Shown piece by piece: positions 32,985-40,998 of a stretch of 64,000 nucleotides of DNA (its first letter is position 1; the number at the start of each line of letters is the position of its first letter). The stretch spans positions 100,027 to 164,026 of the forward strand of contig NZ_JAHWGU010000022.1 of assembly GCF_020873875.1 (NCBI RefSeq). Reading direction: 5' to 3'. The translations under genes and the position numbers were made by a program. This DNA comes from Actinoplanes sp. DH11. Lineage in GTDB: Bacteria > Actinomycetota > Actinomycetes > Mycobacteriales > Micromonosporaceae. The notes beneath the pieces are model-generated. The model worked only from the letters and a program-made list of their open reading frames with translations. It was not told where the DNA came from and did not search any database.

Positions 32985-33509
32985 TCAGGACGCCGGCGGC
33001 TTCACGATGGGGGCGGTCAGGGCGAGGGCGTCGGGACGGGAGACGCCGCCCACGCCGGACTGCTCGGCGGCGATTTTTTCCTGGAGGCGCAGGATGCCGT
33101 GCAGCAGGGCCTCCGGGCGGGGCGGGCAGCCGGGCACGTAGACGTCGACCGGGATGATCTGGTCGACGCCCTTGGTGACCGAGTACGAGTCCCAGTAGGG
33201 GCCGCCGCAGTTGGAGCACGAACCGAACGAGATGACGTATTTCGGCTCGGGCATCTGGTCGTACAGCCGCTTGATCGCCGGGGCCATCTTGTCGGTGACC
33301 GTGCCCGAGACGACCATCAGGTCCGCTTGGCGTGGGCCGTGCGCGAACGGGATGACGCCGAGGCGCATGAAGTCGTGCCGGGCCATGCTGGACGCGATGA
33401 ACTCGATCGCGCAGCAGGCCAGACCGAAGTTGAACACCCACAGGGAATAGCGGCGCCCCCAGTTCAGCACGAACCGGATGGGTTCACCGAGCACACCGGG
33501 GAGGGCCAT
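32985..33509 (-). CDS. nuoB: NADH-quinone oxidoreductase subunit B
   Basis: 174 residues holding the N2 4Fe-4S cluster near the quinone. The cysteine pattern is intact: FGLACCAIEF, SFGSCSNCGGPYW and VYVPGCPPRPEALL. It lies 4.6 kb from nuoC with unrelated genes between and is not preceded by nuoA. Its start is 4 bp from the fic stop, so it may be read from the fic transcript. Confidence 0.95.
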   Translation of the reverse strand: MALPGVLGEPIRFVLNWGRRYSLWVFNFGLACCAIEFIASSMARHDFMRLGVIPFAHGPRQADLMVVSGTVTDKMAPAIKRLYDQMPEPKYVISFGSCSNCGGPYWDSYSVTKGVDQIIPVDVYVPGCPPRPEALLHGILRLQEKIAAEQSGVGGVSRPDALALTAPIVKPPAS

Positions 33510-33513
33510 CAGG

Positions 33514-34659
33514 TCAACTTAACCCATCCGGATAGGGCGCGGTCAGCGTCATCGGCGCGCGTGCCACTTCGAGCACCCGCTCCGGGAACCGCGAGCCTTC
33601 TTTGTAGAAGCGCGCCCGGGTTCTGCCCACCGGCTCCAGCAGATCCGCGGCGGCCAGGTCGCGCAGGTCGCGCTGCGCCTGCTGAAGGGTCAACCCTTCG
33701 GCCTGTTCATATCGGGCACGGCGGATTCGCCCGACCATCGCGACGTCGTGCAGTGCGGAGGCCATCCGCTCGTCCAAACCGGCGGCGCGGAGGAAAGGAA
33801 GGAGAAGTTCCCACACCGCTACCGACTGGTTCGTCCGTGCACGCACGGATTGCGCTTGTTGGTGGTAAGCGGTCAGATTGAAGCGAATCCAACTCGACAC
33901 ATCCTGGTCGGGCTGATATTCCGCGCCCCTGCGTTGAAGCTCTCGGTAGTAATCCCAGGTGTTACCGGGCTCTCCCAACCAAGCTTCGATCGAAGAGAAC
34001 TCCGGGGAGAGCACGCCCTCACGCGCGATCATCAGCGTCTGGAGCGAGCGGGACATCCGGCCGTTGCCGTCAGCCCAAGGGTGAATGGAGACCAAGTGCA
34101 GATGTGCCATGGCCGCGCGAACCAACGGATGCTCACCGTCCTCGGCGTTGAGCCAGTCCACCAGCTCACCGATCAAGTCCGGCACATCTGACGCATCGGG
34201 CGCCGTGTAAGCAACGAGCCGCGGATTGCGGACGCTTGTGACGTACACCGGGCCGCCCCGCCACTGCCCGGCTGGTTTGCGGCGACTGTGGCGATGCCCC
34301 TGCAGCATCCAGTGCAGGCCGTTGAGCATGCCCTTGCTGTAGGCGAAGTCAGGAGCGTCGTGCAAGGTCTGCACGTAGGTCATCATTCGCTGATAGGCGA
34401 GGGTTTCTTCGCGATTCTCCTCCGAGACATCGACGTCTCGCTCGCCATCCATCAGGTCCTGGACGTCCTCCGTCGAAACCTTGAAACCCTCGATGGAGTT
34501 CGACGCGGCCACGGCATCAGCCGTCAGGAACTTCCGCAACCCGAGCGTCCACTTGGCGGGATTGCCCTGGATCTGGTTCCGCAATCGCTGGCGCATGTCG
34601 TCGATGCCGATCAGTACATCCTGGTCGATTGCTCTCAGACGCGGGGACGGGTACAGCAT
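33514..34659 (-). CDS. Fic-family protein with inhibitory helix and winged HTH
   Basis: 381 residues. N-terminal inhibitory motif S-x3-E-G (ASNSIEG, residues 53-58), then the Fic core with the catalytic loop HPWADGNGRMSR near residue 192. The C-terminal part (about 300-375) reads as a winged helix (EGLTLQQAQRDLRDLAAADLLEPVGRTRARFYKEG, in parts). Fic enzymes usually AMPylate proteins. The motif and HTH imply autoinhibition and DNA binding. A 21-bp palindrome sits 19 bp upstream of ATG. Codon use seems slightly less GC-biased than neighbours. Confidence 0.92.
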   Translation of the reverse strand: MLYPSPRLRAIDQDVLIGIDDMRQRLRNQIQGNPAKWTLGLRKFLTADAVAASNSIEGFKVSTEDVQDLMDGERDVDVSEENREETLAYQRMMTYVQTLHDAPDFAYSKGMLNGLHWMLQGHRHSRRKPAGQWRGGPVYVTSVRNPRLVAYTAPDASDVPDLIGELVDWLNAEDGEHPLVRAAMAHLHLVSIHPWADGNGRMSRSLQTLMIAREGVLSPEFSSIEAWLGEPGNTWDYYRELQRRGAEYQPDQDVSSWIRFNLTAYHQQAQSVRARTNQSVAVWELLLPFLRAAGLDERMASALHDVAMVGRIRRARYEQAEGLTLQQAQRDLRDLAAADLLEPVGRTRARFYKEGSRFPERVLEVARAPMTLTAPYPDGLS

Positions 34660-34677
34660 GGGCCAACGCTACTCTTA

Positions 34678-34698
34678 ATGACGCAAAAATTGCGTCAT
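34678..34698. promoter_or_regulatory. 21-bp palindromic operator upstream of fic
   Basis: ATGACGCAA and TTGCGTCAT, perfect 9-bp arms around AAA, overlapping the stop of the decarboxylase gene, with a TTAAGAGT-like -10 between it and the fic ATG. A repressor here would block fic; the Fic winged helix is the natural candidate. Confidence 0.6.
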
Positions 34699-36113
34699 CG
34701 TTTGGGTGGACGTTGCAGGTGGCTCAGGAAGCCGGTCAGCAGGGCTTCCCGCAGGGCCGGCGGCGCCGCGTTCAGCACCGTGTTCACCACGGCCATCCGG
34801 GAGAAGTCGCCGCCACCGAGACCCAGGCCCTGGGCCAGGCCGGCGATCAGCTCGGGCGTGATCATCTCCGGGGTGAGCGGCGGCAGTTCCGGCACCTCGA
34901 CCGGGCCCCGGGCCTGCGCCGCCGCCACGGCCTCGGCCAGGTCCGCGGCGAACGCGGGGGCGGTCGGGCGCACGGAGGCCGTCACGGTGAGGTGGATGGT
35001 GGGCGGGAGGTCGCCGTACGCCATCTGCGGCTGGGTGTGCCAGTCGCGCGCGGCGAGTTCGTCGGCGAGCACGAACAGGTCCACCCCGTCCGAGGCCAGG
35101 CAGACCACGCTTGTGGTCGCGGGCGCATACAGGCGGACCCCGTCGGTTTCGGTCACCGCCGCGGCGAGAATTTCCACGGCTTCCCGGGTACGGGCGGCCA
35201 GGTCCAGATAGCCCGCATCGCCGATCGAGCGCATCGTGGCGACCGCCGCCGCGATCGGCCCGCCCGAACGCGTCGACGAGATGACCGGATTGATCATCGT
35301 GTAGCCGGGCCAGTCCGCATAGGCGAAGTACTGCGGCCGGCGCAGCGCCTCGTCGCGGTGCAGCAGGACCGAGACGCCCTTCGGCGTGTAGGCGTATTTG
35401 TGCAGGTCGGCCGAGATGCTGGTGACGCCCGGTACGGAGAGGTCGAAAGCGGGCAGGTCGGCGCCGAGCCGCCGCAGGTAGGGCAGGATCCAGCCGCCGA
35501 AGCAGGCGTCGACGTGGAGACGCACGCCGCGTGCGGCCGCTGCCGCGGCGAGCTCGGGGATCGGGTCGATCACGCCGTGCGCGTACGACGGTGCCGAGGC
35601 CGCGACCAGGACCGTGTCCGGACCGATCGCCGCGGCCATCGCGGGCGGGTCCGCGGTGAGCCCTTTCGTCGGTACGACGTCGAGCTCGACCCGCAGATAG
35701 TGCGCGGCCTTGGCGAACGCGGCATGTGCCGTGGACGGGACCACCAGGCGCGGGCGCGTGATCTCAGGGTGGGCGTCGCGGGCCGCCTTCACCGCGAGGA
35801 TCAGTGACTCGGTGCCGCCGCTGGTGACGCTGCCGACGGTGTCCGCGTCGCCGCCGAGCAGCCGGGCGGCCGCGCCGACGAGCGCGTTCTCCATGGCGAG
35901 CAGGGACGGGAACGCGGTCGGGTCGAGGCCGTTGACCGAGGCGGAGACGGCGTGCGCGGCGCGGGCCAGCTCGTCCAGGCCGTCCACGGCCGGGTCGTAG
36001 ACGTACGCGAACAGGCGCCCGCCATGTGTCGGCAGGTCGGCCCCGCGCAGTTCCCGCAGCTCGGCGAGGACCTGTTCGGCGGGCACACCCTTCTCCGGCA
36101 GCGCATCGATCAC
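34695..36113 (-). CDS. Pyridoxal-5'-phosphate-dependent decarboxylase-family protein
   Basis: 472 residues, GTG start with GGAGG nine bases upstream. Group II decarboxylase/sphingosine-1-phosphate lyase-like: SGGTESLILAVKAAR binds the phosphate, HVDACFGGW holds the Asp that pairs with the pyridine nitrogen, and SADLHKYAYTPKG contains the Schiff-base lysine. A C-terminal 70-residue helical extension follows. It is coupled by GTGA overlap to a GPH-type transporter, suggesting uptake or export of the amino acid or amine. Substrate unknown. Confidence 0.88.
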   Translation of the reverse strand: MIDALPEKGVPAEQVLAELRELRGADLPTHGGRLFAYVYDPAVDGLDELARAAHAVSASVNGLDPTAFPSLLAMENALVGAAARLLGGDADTVGSVTSGGTESLILAVKAARDAHPEITRPRLVVPSTAHAAFAKAAHYLRVELDVVPTKGLTADPPAMAAAIGPDTVLVAASAPSYAHGVIDPIPELAAAAAARGVRLHVDACFGGWILPYLRRLGADLPAFDLSVPGVTSISADLHKYAYTPKGVSVLLHRDEALRRPQYFAYADWPGYTMINPVISSTRSGGPIAAAVATMRSIGDAGYLDLAARTREAVEILAAAVTETDGVRLYAPATTSVVCLASDGVDLFVLADELAARDWHTQPQMAYGDLPPTIHLTVTASVRPTAPAFAADLAEAVAAAQARGPVEVPELPPLTPEMITPELIAGLAQGLGLGGGDFSRMAVVNTVLNAAPPALREALLTGFLSHLQRPPKR

Positions 36114-37453
36114 GACGGAACCTCCGATCGGGTCAGTTCCCGGTAGCCGCGGAGCAGCACCAGCGCGGCGCCGACCAGGACGGCCGGTACGACGGTGAAG
36201 CCGAGCAGCACGCCGAGCCGGGCGGTGCCGGTCTGTGCCGCGGACTCGCCGGTGGCCGAGGAGGCGTACCCGGTGAGCTGCAGCATCACGGCGTAGATGC
36301 CGGGGCCGAGCGCCAGGCCGAAGGTCTCCCCCGCGGTCCACAGGCCGGTGAAGACGCCGGCCTGGCGGCGGCGGGTGCGCTCGGTGTCGTACGCGATGCA
36401 GTCCGGGAGCATCGACAGCGCGAAGACTTGCTGGCCCGCGTAGCCGGCGCCGATCACCGCGACGATCAGGTAGACCGCGACCGGTGGCAGGGCCGGCGCC
36501 GAGAGCAGGACGAGAGCGCCCGCCGCGAAGAGCAGTGACGAGGCGATCAGGGAACGGAGCTTGCCGTACCGGTTGCCGACCGCCGTCCACAGGGGCATCA
36601 CGAGCAGCGCCGGTCCGACGAACGCGGCGAACAGGAAGGTCGCGCCGGAGGGTTGTGCGAGCACGTGATCGGCGAAGTACTGGACGCCGGCCAGCATGGT
36701 GCCGATGCCGGCGGCCTGCACCACGAAACAGATCAGCAGGGCGCGGAACGGGCGGTTGCCGGAAGCCACGCGCAGCTGCGCGCGGAGGCTGGGCTCGGAC
36801 TCCGCCGCGGTGCGGGCGCCGGCGTTGCGCGTACCCCAGAAGGTCGCGAGCGTGCCCACGACGATGAGCGCGCCGACGAAGGCGCCGGACCACCGGTGTC
36901 CCTCGCGGCCGCCGCCGGTCAGGTCGACGACGAGGGGCGCGAGGGCGCCGGAGACCAGGATCGCGCACGCCAGGACGGCGACCCGCCAGGTCATCAGGCG
37001 GGTGCGTTCGGCGTAGCCGTCGGTCAGCTCGGCCGGCATCGCGACGTAGGGGACCTGGAAGAACGCGTAGGCGGTGGCGGCCGCGAGGAACGCGACGGCG
37101 ACGTAGGCGCCGGAGGCCGCGCCGCCGCCGAACGGCGCCGCGAAGATGGCGGCGAAGAGCACGCCCAGCAGCAGGCCGGCGACCAGCAGGAACGGCCGGC
37201 GGGAACCGCGCGCGTCGGAGATCCGGCCGGCCACCGGATTGACCAGGACGTCCCACGCCTTCGGCAGCAGCACCAGGAGCCCGGCGACACCTGCCGCCAC
37301 ACCGAGCGTGTCGGTCAGATACGGCAGAAGAAGCAAACCGGGCACTGCCCCGAAGGCGCCGGTGACCAGAGAACCCAGCGCATATCCAGCCAGAACTCCG
37401 CGGGGCAGGGCGCCCGTCCGGGGTACCACTGGAGAGGGACCAGGCATCGTCAT
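36110..37453 (-). CDS. GPH/MelB-type MFS transporter
   Basis: About 447 residues from ATG 37453 (MTMPGPSPVV; ATG two codons later also possible). About 12 helices. The first cytoplasmic loop motif KAWDVLVNPVAGRISDARGSRRPFLL is the mark of the glycoside-pentoside-hexuronide cation symporter family. Translationally linked to the PLP decarboxylase. Likely sodium- or proton-coupled, substrate unknown. Confidence 0.87.
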   Translation of the reverse strand: MTMPGPSPVVPRTGALPRGVLAGYALGSLVTGAFGAVPGLLLLPYLTDTLGVAAGVAGLLVLLPKAWDVLVNPVAGRISDARGSRRPFLLVAGLLLGVLFAAIFAAPFGGGAASGAYVAVAFLAAATAYAFFQVPYVAMPAELTDGYAERTRLMTWRVAVLACAILVSGALAPLVVDLTGGGREGHRWSGAFVGALIVVGTLATFWGTRNAGARTAAESEPSLRAQLRVASGNRPFRALLICFVVQAAGIGTMLAGVQYFADHVLAQPSGATFLFAAFVGPALLVMPLWTAVGNRYGKLRSLIASSLLFAAGALVLLSAPALPPVAVYLIVAVIGAGYAGQQVFALSMLPDCIAYDTERTRRRQAGVFTGLWTAGETFGLALGPGIYAVMLQLTGYASSATGESAAQTGTARLGVLLGFTVVPAVLVGAALVLLRGYRELTRSEVPS

Positions 37454-37502
37454 CGACGCGCATCGTAACCATGATCGGGCCCTGCCGCCTACGCTCGGCC
37501 GC

Positions 37503-38894
37503 ATGAAAAGCGTTGCGTCCGGCGTCGCCGCAAGCCACCCGGCGACCGCTCGCGCCGGCGTCCGGATCCTGGAAGCCGGCGGCACCGCGGCGGACGCCGC
37601 GGTCGCGGCCGTGCTGGCCTGCTGCGTCGCCGAGACCGTCTACACCGGCCTGGGCGGTGGCGGGTTCGCCACCTACTTCGACGCCGGCACCGGCGAGGTC
37701 ACCTGCCTCGACTTCTTCGTCGCGGTGCCCGGCCTGGACGGCGACCGCAAGGCCGAGCCGATGGTCGCCGTCGACGTCTTCTTCGGCGGGCTGCCACAGA
37801 TCTACTCGATCGGCGGGGCGAGCGTCGCGGTGCCCGGTGTGCCGGCCGGTCTCGGCGAGGTGCACCGGCGGTGGGGACGGCTGCCGTGGGCCGAGGTGGT
37901 CGCGCCGGCCGCCGGGCTGGCGCGGACCGGGGTGCTGCTGCCGGCGGCGCACGCGCGCACGCTGGAGTCGTGCGCGCCGGCGCTCGCGTACGGCGAGGGC
38001 GCCGAGCCCTACCAGCCGGGTGGCCGGCTGCTCCAGGGCGATGAGTTGCTCTTCCATCCCGGCCTGGCCACCGCGATGGACGTCCTCGGCGAGCGCGGGC
38101 CGGACGTCTTCTACACCGGCGCGTACGCGGACGTGCTCGTCGACACGGTTCGGGCCGCCGGTGGCGCGCTCGGCCCGGCCGACCTGGCGAGCTACCGGGT
38201 CGAGTCGACCGCTGTGGACCGCGCGATGCTGGCCGGGCACCGCGTCTACGCCCGGCACGACCTGAACCGGACGATCGACACCATCGCGGCCCTGCCCGAC
38301 GACCTGTCCCGGCCGAAACGGGCGCCCGCGGTCGCGGCCGCGCTGCGTAACCGGGGGGCGCAGCGGCTCGGGGACACCACGAACGTCTCGGTGGTGGACG
38401 CCGACGGGAACGCCTGCGTGGTCACCACGACGCTGGGGCTGGGTGCCGGGGTCTGGCTGCCCGGGCTCGGGATCAACCTGAACTCGATGCTGGGCGAGGG
38501 TGAGCTGCTCACCGAGGAGTTGCTCCCGGGCCGGCGGATGGCGTCCTACATGTGCCCGCTCGTGGTGATCGCCCCGGACGGCGGCCTGGCGGTGGCGGCC
38601 GGTTCGGCGGGAGCGTCGCGGATCCGGACCGCCCTGGTGGACACGCTGCTCGGCCTGCTCGTCGACGACCTGACCGTGCCGGAGGCGATCGCCCGGCCGC
38701 GCTGTCACGTGGTGGAGGACACCGTGCACGCCGAGGCCGGGTGCCCGCCGGACGAGCTGGCGGCCCTCGTCGACGCGGGATGGCAGGTGGTGGAGTGGCC
38801 GGAACTCAACCACTACTTCGGCGGGGTGACCGCGGTGGGCCGGGCCGGCGCCGCCGGGGACCCCCGCCGCGGCGGGGTCGGCATCCTGATCTGA
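37503..38894 (+). CDS. Gamma-glutamyltransferase-like Ntn hydrolase, compact
   Basis: 463 residues starting MKSVASGVAASHPATARAG. The N-terminal VRILEAGGTAADAAVAAVLACCVAETVYTGLGGGGFATYF and the small-subunit start GDTTNVSVVDADGNACVVTTTLG (in parts) are GGT-like; Thr292 would be the nucleophile after self-cleavage. GGTs are usually about 550 residues: here only some 30 residues lie between YARHDLN and the nucleophile, where the large subunit normally has a longer segment. No signal peptide is visible, so it is probably cytoplasmic. Confidence 0.83.
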   Translation: MKSVASGVAASHPATARAGVRILEAGGTAADAAVAAVLACCVAETVYTGLGGGGFATYFDAGTGEVTCLDFFVAVPGLDGDRKAEPMVAVDVFFGGLPQIYSIGGASVAVPGVPAGLGEVHRRWGRLPWAEVVAPAAGLARTGVLLPAAHARTLESCAPALAYGEGAEPYQPGGRLLQGDELLFHPGLATAMDVLGERGPDVFYTGAYADVLVDTVRAAGGALGPADLASYRVESTAVDRAMLAGHRVYARHDLNRTIDTIAALPDDLSRPKRAPAVAAALRNRGAQRLGDTTNVSVVDADGNACVVTTTLGLGAGVWLPGLGINLNSMLGEGELLTEELLPGRRMASYMCPLVVIAPDGGLAVAAGSAGASRIRTALVDTLLGLLVDDLTVPEAIARPRCHVVEDTVHAEAGCPPDELAALVDAGWQVVEWPELNHYFGGVTAVGRAGAAGDPRRGGVGILI

Positions 38895-38900
38895 GCGCTG

Positions 38901-39830
38901 TCACATGGTGCGGGCCGCGGTCTCGTCGGCGGCGGCCGCGGTTTCGCGCAGGGCCACGTCCAGGTCGGTGGGCGCCAGGCCGAAGGTGCGCTCGGTGAGC
39001 GAGCTGTCCATCACGAAGGGCGCGTAGAACTGGTAGTCCATCTCGGCCAGCTCGCGGGCGATCGGGACGACCAGGCCGGCCGTGCGCATCACGAACCGGG
39101 GCAGGCTGTGCACCGTGAGCCGCGGCTGGCCGGTGAGCGCGCAGTAGCGCTCGGCCATCTCGCGGATGGTGAGCGGCGGGGGCGACGGGACGTGCCAGGG
39201 CTTGCCGAACGACCTGTCGTCGCGGGCCAGCGTGACAAGCGTGCGGGCCATGTCGCCGGTGTACGTGAACGTGTGCGGCACGTCCATCCGGGCCGGACCC
39301 CAGGCGGCGCGGCCCTTCCGGATGGCGGGCAGCAGCACCGTCGAGAAGATCCCGGCGGTGCCGGCGCCGACGTAGTCCGAACCGCGGGCCTCGAACGTGC
39401 GGACCCCGCTGTCGAGCGCGTCCTGCCACATCCGGTTGCGGATCCGCCCCTTGCGGCCGGTGGCGGCGAGCGGGCTGGACTCGGTCATCCGGCCGCCGGG
39501 CTGGGGGCCGTACCCGTACAGGTTTCCGGTGATCGCGTAGACCGCGCCGGCCGACCTCGCCGCGGCGATCATCGCGTTGTTCAGCGGGAACCAGAGCTTC
39601 GCCCACTCGGTGTACTTCGGGTTGGCGCAGTTGTAGAGGACCTCGGCGCCCTCGGTGAGCTCGGTGAGCCGGCGGGCGTCGGAGGCGTCGGCCGCGACGC
39701 GCTCGACGAGCGGGTGCTCCGGGCCGCTCCCGCTGCGGGTCACGATCCGGACGGTCTCGCCCCGCTCGGCCAGGAGACCGGCGACCTTCGAACCGATCGG
39801 GCCGGAGCCGACGACGACATGCTTTGCCAT
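38901..39830 (-). CDS. NAD(P)-dependent epimerase/dehydratase-like SDR
   Basis: 309 residues from ATG 39830. Rossmann motif VVVGSGPIGSKVAGLLAERG at the N-terminus. An extended-SDR pattern follows: VLYNCANPKYTEWAKLW, then YAITGNLYGYGPQPGG, in which the usual Y-x3-K reads differently (no lysine three after the tyrosine), so catalysis is uncertain. Divergent from a TetR gene with palindromic sites between them, which probably control both. Substrate unknown. Confidence 0.8.
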   Translation of the reverse strand: MAKHVVVGSGPIGSKVAGLLAERGETVRIVTRSGSGPEHPLVERVAADASDARRLTELTEGAEVLYNCANPKYTEWAKLWFPLNNAMIAAARSAGAVYAITGNLYGYGPQPGGRMTESSPLAATGRKGRIRNRMWQDALDSGVRTFEARGSDYVGAGTAGIFSTVLLPAIRKGRAAWGPARMDVPHTFTYTGDMARTLVTLARDDRSFGKPWHVPSPPPLTIREMAERYCALTGQPRLTVHSLPRFVMRTAGLVVPIARELAEMDYQFYAPFVMDSSLTERTFGLAPTDLDVALRETAAAADETAARTM

Positions 39831-39845
39831 GGTGTTCTCCTTTGC

Positions 39846-39910
39846 GAGCAGCGCTCTCTTACAGGAACAACCGTCGCACAACGATGCGGCGCTTGCAAGA
39901 GCAGTGCTCT
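39846..39910. promoter_or_regulatory. Paired operators between epimerase and tetR
   Basis: GAGCAGCGCTC (39846-39856) and AGAGCAGTGCTCT (39898-39910) share the same dyad and lie near each divergent start. Expected binding sites of the adjacent TetR protein. Confidence 0.6.
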
Positions 39911-39930
39911 CGTTGTGACACACTGGGCGC

Positions 39931-40611
39931 ATGAGTGCCGCGAACCTGCGGGCCCGGGTTCGGGCCGAGATGACCGAAGAGATCAAGAAGGTGGCCCGCC
40001 GACACCTCGCCACCGACGGCGCCGACCTCTCCCTGCGCGCGGTCGCCCGCGACCTCAAGATGGCCTCGTCCGCCGTCTACCGGTACTTCGCGAGCCGGGA
40101 CGAGCTGCTCACCGCGCTGATCATCGACGCGTACAACGAGGTGGGCCACTCCGCGGAACAGGCCGCGGCCTCGGCGGCGGCCCCGATCGACCGGTGGCTG
40201 GCGGCCTGCCACGCGGTCCGCGACTGGGCCCTGGACAACCCGCACCAATGGGCGCTCATCTACGGCAGCCCGGTGCCCGGCTACCAGGCGCCGAAGGACA
40301 CCGTCATGCCGGCCACCCGAGTCCTGCTGCTGCTGGGCGGGACGCTTGCGGACGCGTACCAGAAAGGGCTCGTCCCGCGGCGGGAACCGCTCACCGGTGG
40401 CTTCGCCGACGAGCTGGTGCCGGTCGCCGAGACATTCCTGCCGGACCTGCCGCCGCGGGTGGTAGCCGACACCATGGCCGCGTTCTTCCAGCTCTGCGGC
40501 GCGGTCAGCGCCGAACTCTTCGGCCAGCTCAACAACACGGTGGAGCGGGACCGGCGCGGCTTCTTCGAATACCAGATGCGGTCGGCCGCGACCCTCGCCG
40601 GGCTGGCCTGA
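39931..40611 (+). CDS. TetR-family transcriptional regulator
   Basis: 226 residues. N-terminal HTH: LSLRAVARDLKMASSAVYRYFASRDELLTALI. The C-terminal part contains LDNPHQWALIYGSPVPGYQAP, the TetR_C_13/WHG-type ligand domain seen in many actinobacterial members. It probably represses itself and the divergent epimerase gene through the two dyads. Ligand unknown. Confidence 0.92.
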   Translation: MSAANLRARVRAEMTEEIKKVARRHLATDGADLSLRAVARDLKMASSAVYRYFASRDELLTALIIDAYNEVGHSAEQAAASAAAPIDRWLAACHAVRDWALDNPHQWALIYGSPVPGYQAPKDTVMPATRVLLLLGGTLADAYQKGLVPRREPLTGGFADELVPVAETFLPDLPPRVVADTMAAFFQLCGAVSAELFGQLNNTVERDRRGFFEYQMRSAATLAGLA

Positions 40612-40615
40612 ACCC

Positions 40616-40945
40616 TCAGGGCCGCTCCGGCGGAACGGAACCGCCGGGCACCCATCCGGCCTCGCTGATCAGCACCCGGTCACCCCGCAGCGGTACGCCC
40701 TCGGCCAGCAACCGGGCCCGCGCCTCCCGCTCGTGACCGGGCGGCAACCGGCCGCTGCTGCTCACCACCCGATGCCAGGGCACACCGCCGCCGTGCCTGG
40801 CCATGATCGTGCCCACCTGACGCGGCGAATTACGGCCGGCGCGGTCGGCGAGCACGTCGGCGATCGCCCCGTACGACATGACCCGGCCCTCCGGGATGCT
40901 CTCCACCAGCGTGAGGACCTCTTCGACGTACTCCTGGAGTGTCAT
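40616..40945 (-). CDS. Alkyltransferase-like protein (MGMT family)
   Basis: 109 residues with the DNA-binding part of O6-alkylguanine-DNA alkyltransferase (SYGAIADVLADRAGRNSPRQVGTIMARH) and the active-site motif reading PWHRVV instead of PCHRVV. Loss of the cysteine is the definition of ATL proteins, which bind alkylated guanine and hand it to nucleotide excision repair. Convergent with tetR, 4 bp between stops; divergent from proB. Confidence 0.93.
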   Translation of the reverse strand: MTLQEYVEEVLTLVESIPEGRVMSYGAIADVLADRAGRNSPRQVGTIMARHGGGVPWHRVVSSSGRLPPGHEREARARLLAEGVPLRGDRVLISEAGWVPGGSVPPERP

Positions 40946-40998
40946 CGGTCGCCACCATATGGGATCTGGCCGCGATCGACGGCGCCCGGCCGAGCAGA

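Noticed and set aside
36114..38813. Upstream extension of the decarboxylase frame to over 1300 codons
   Set aside because: The extension is antisense to the GGT-like gene and out of frame in the MFS gene; the GTG start with GGAGG explains the gene.
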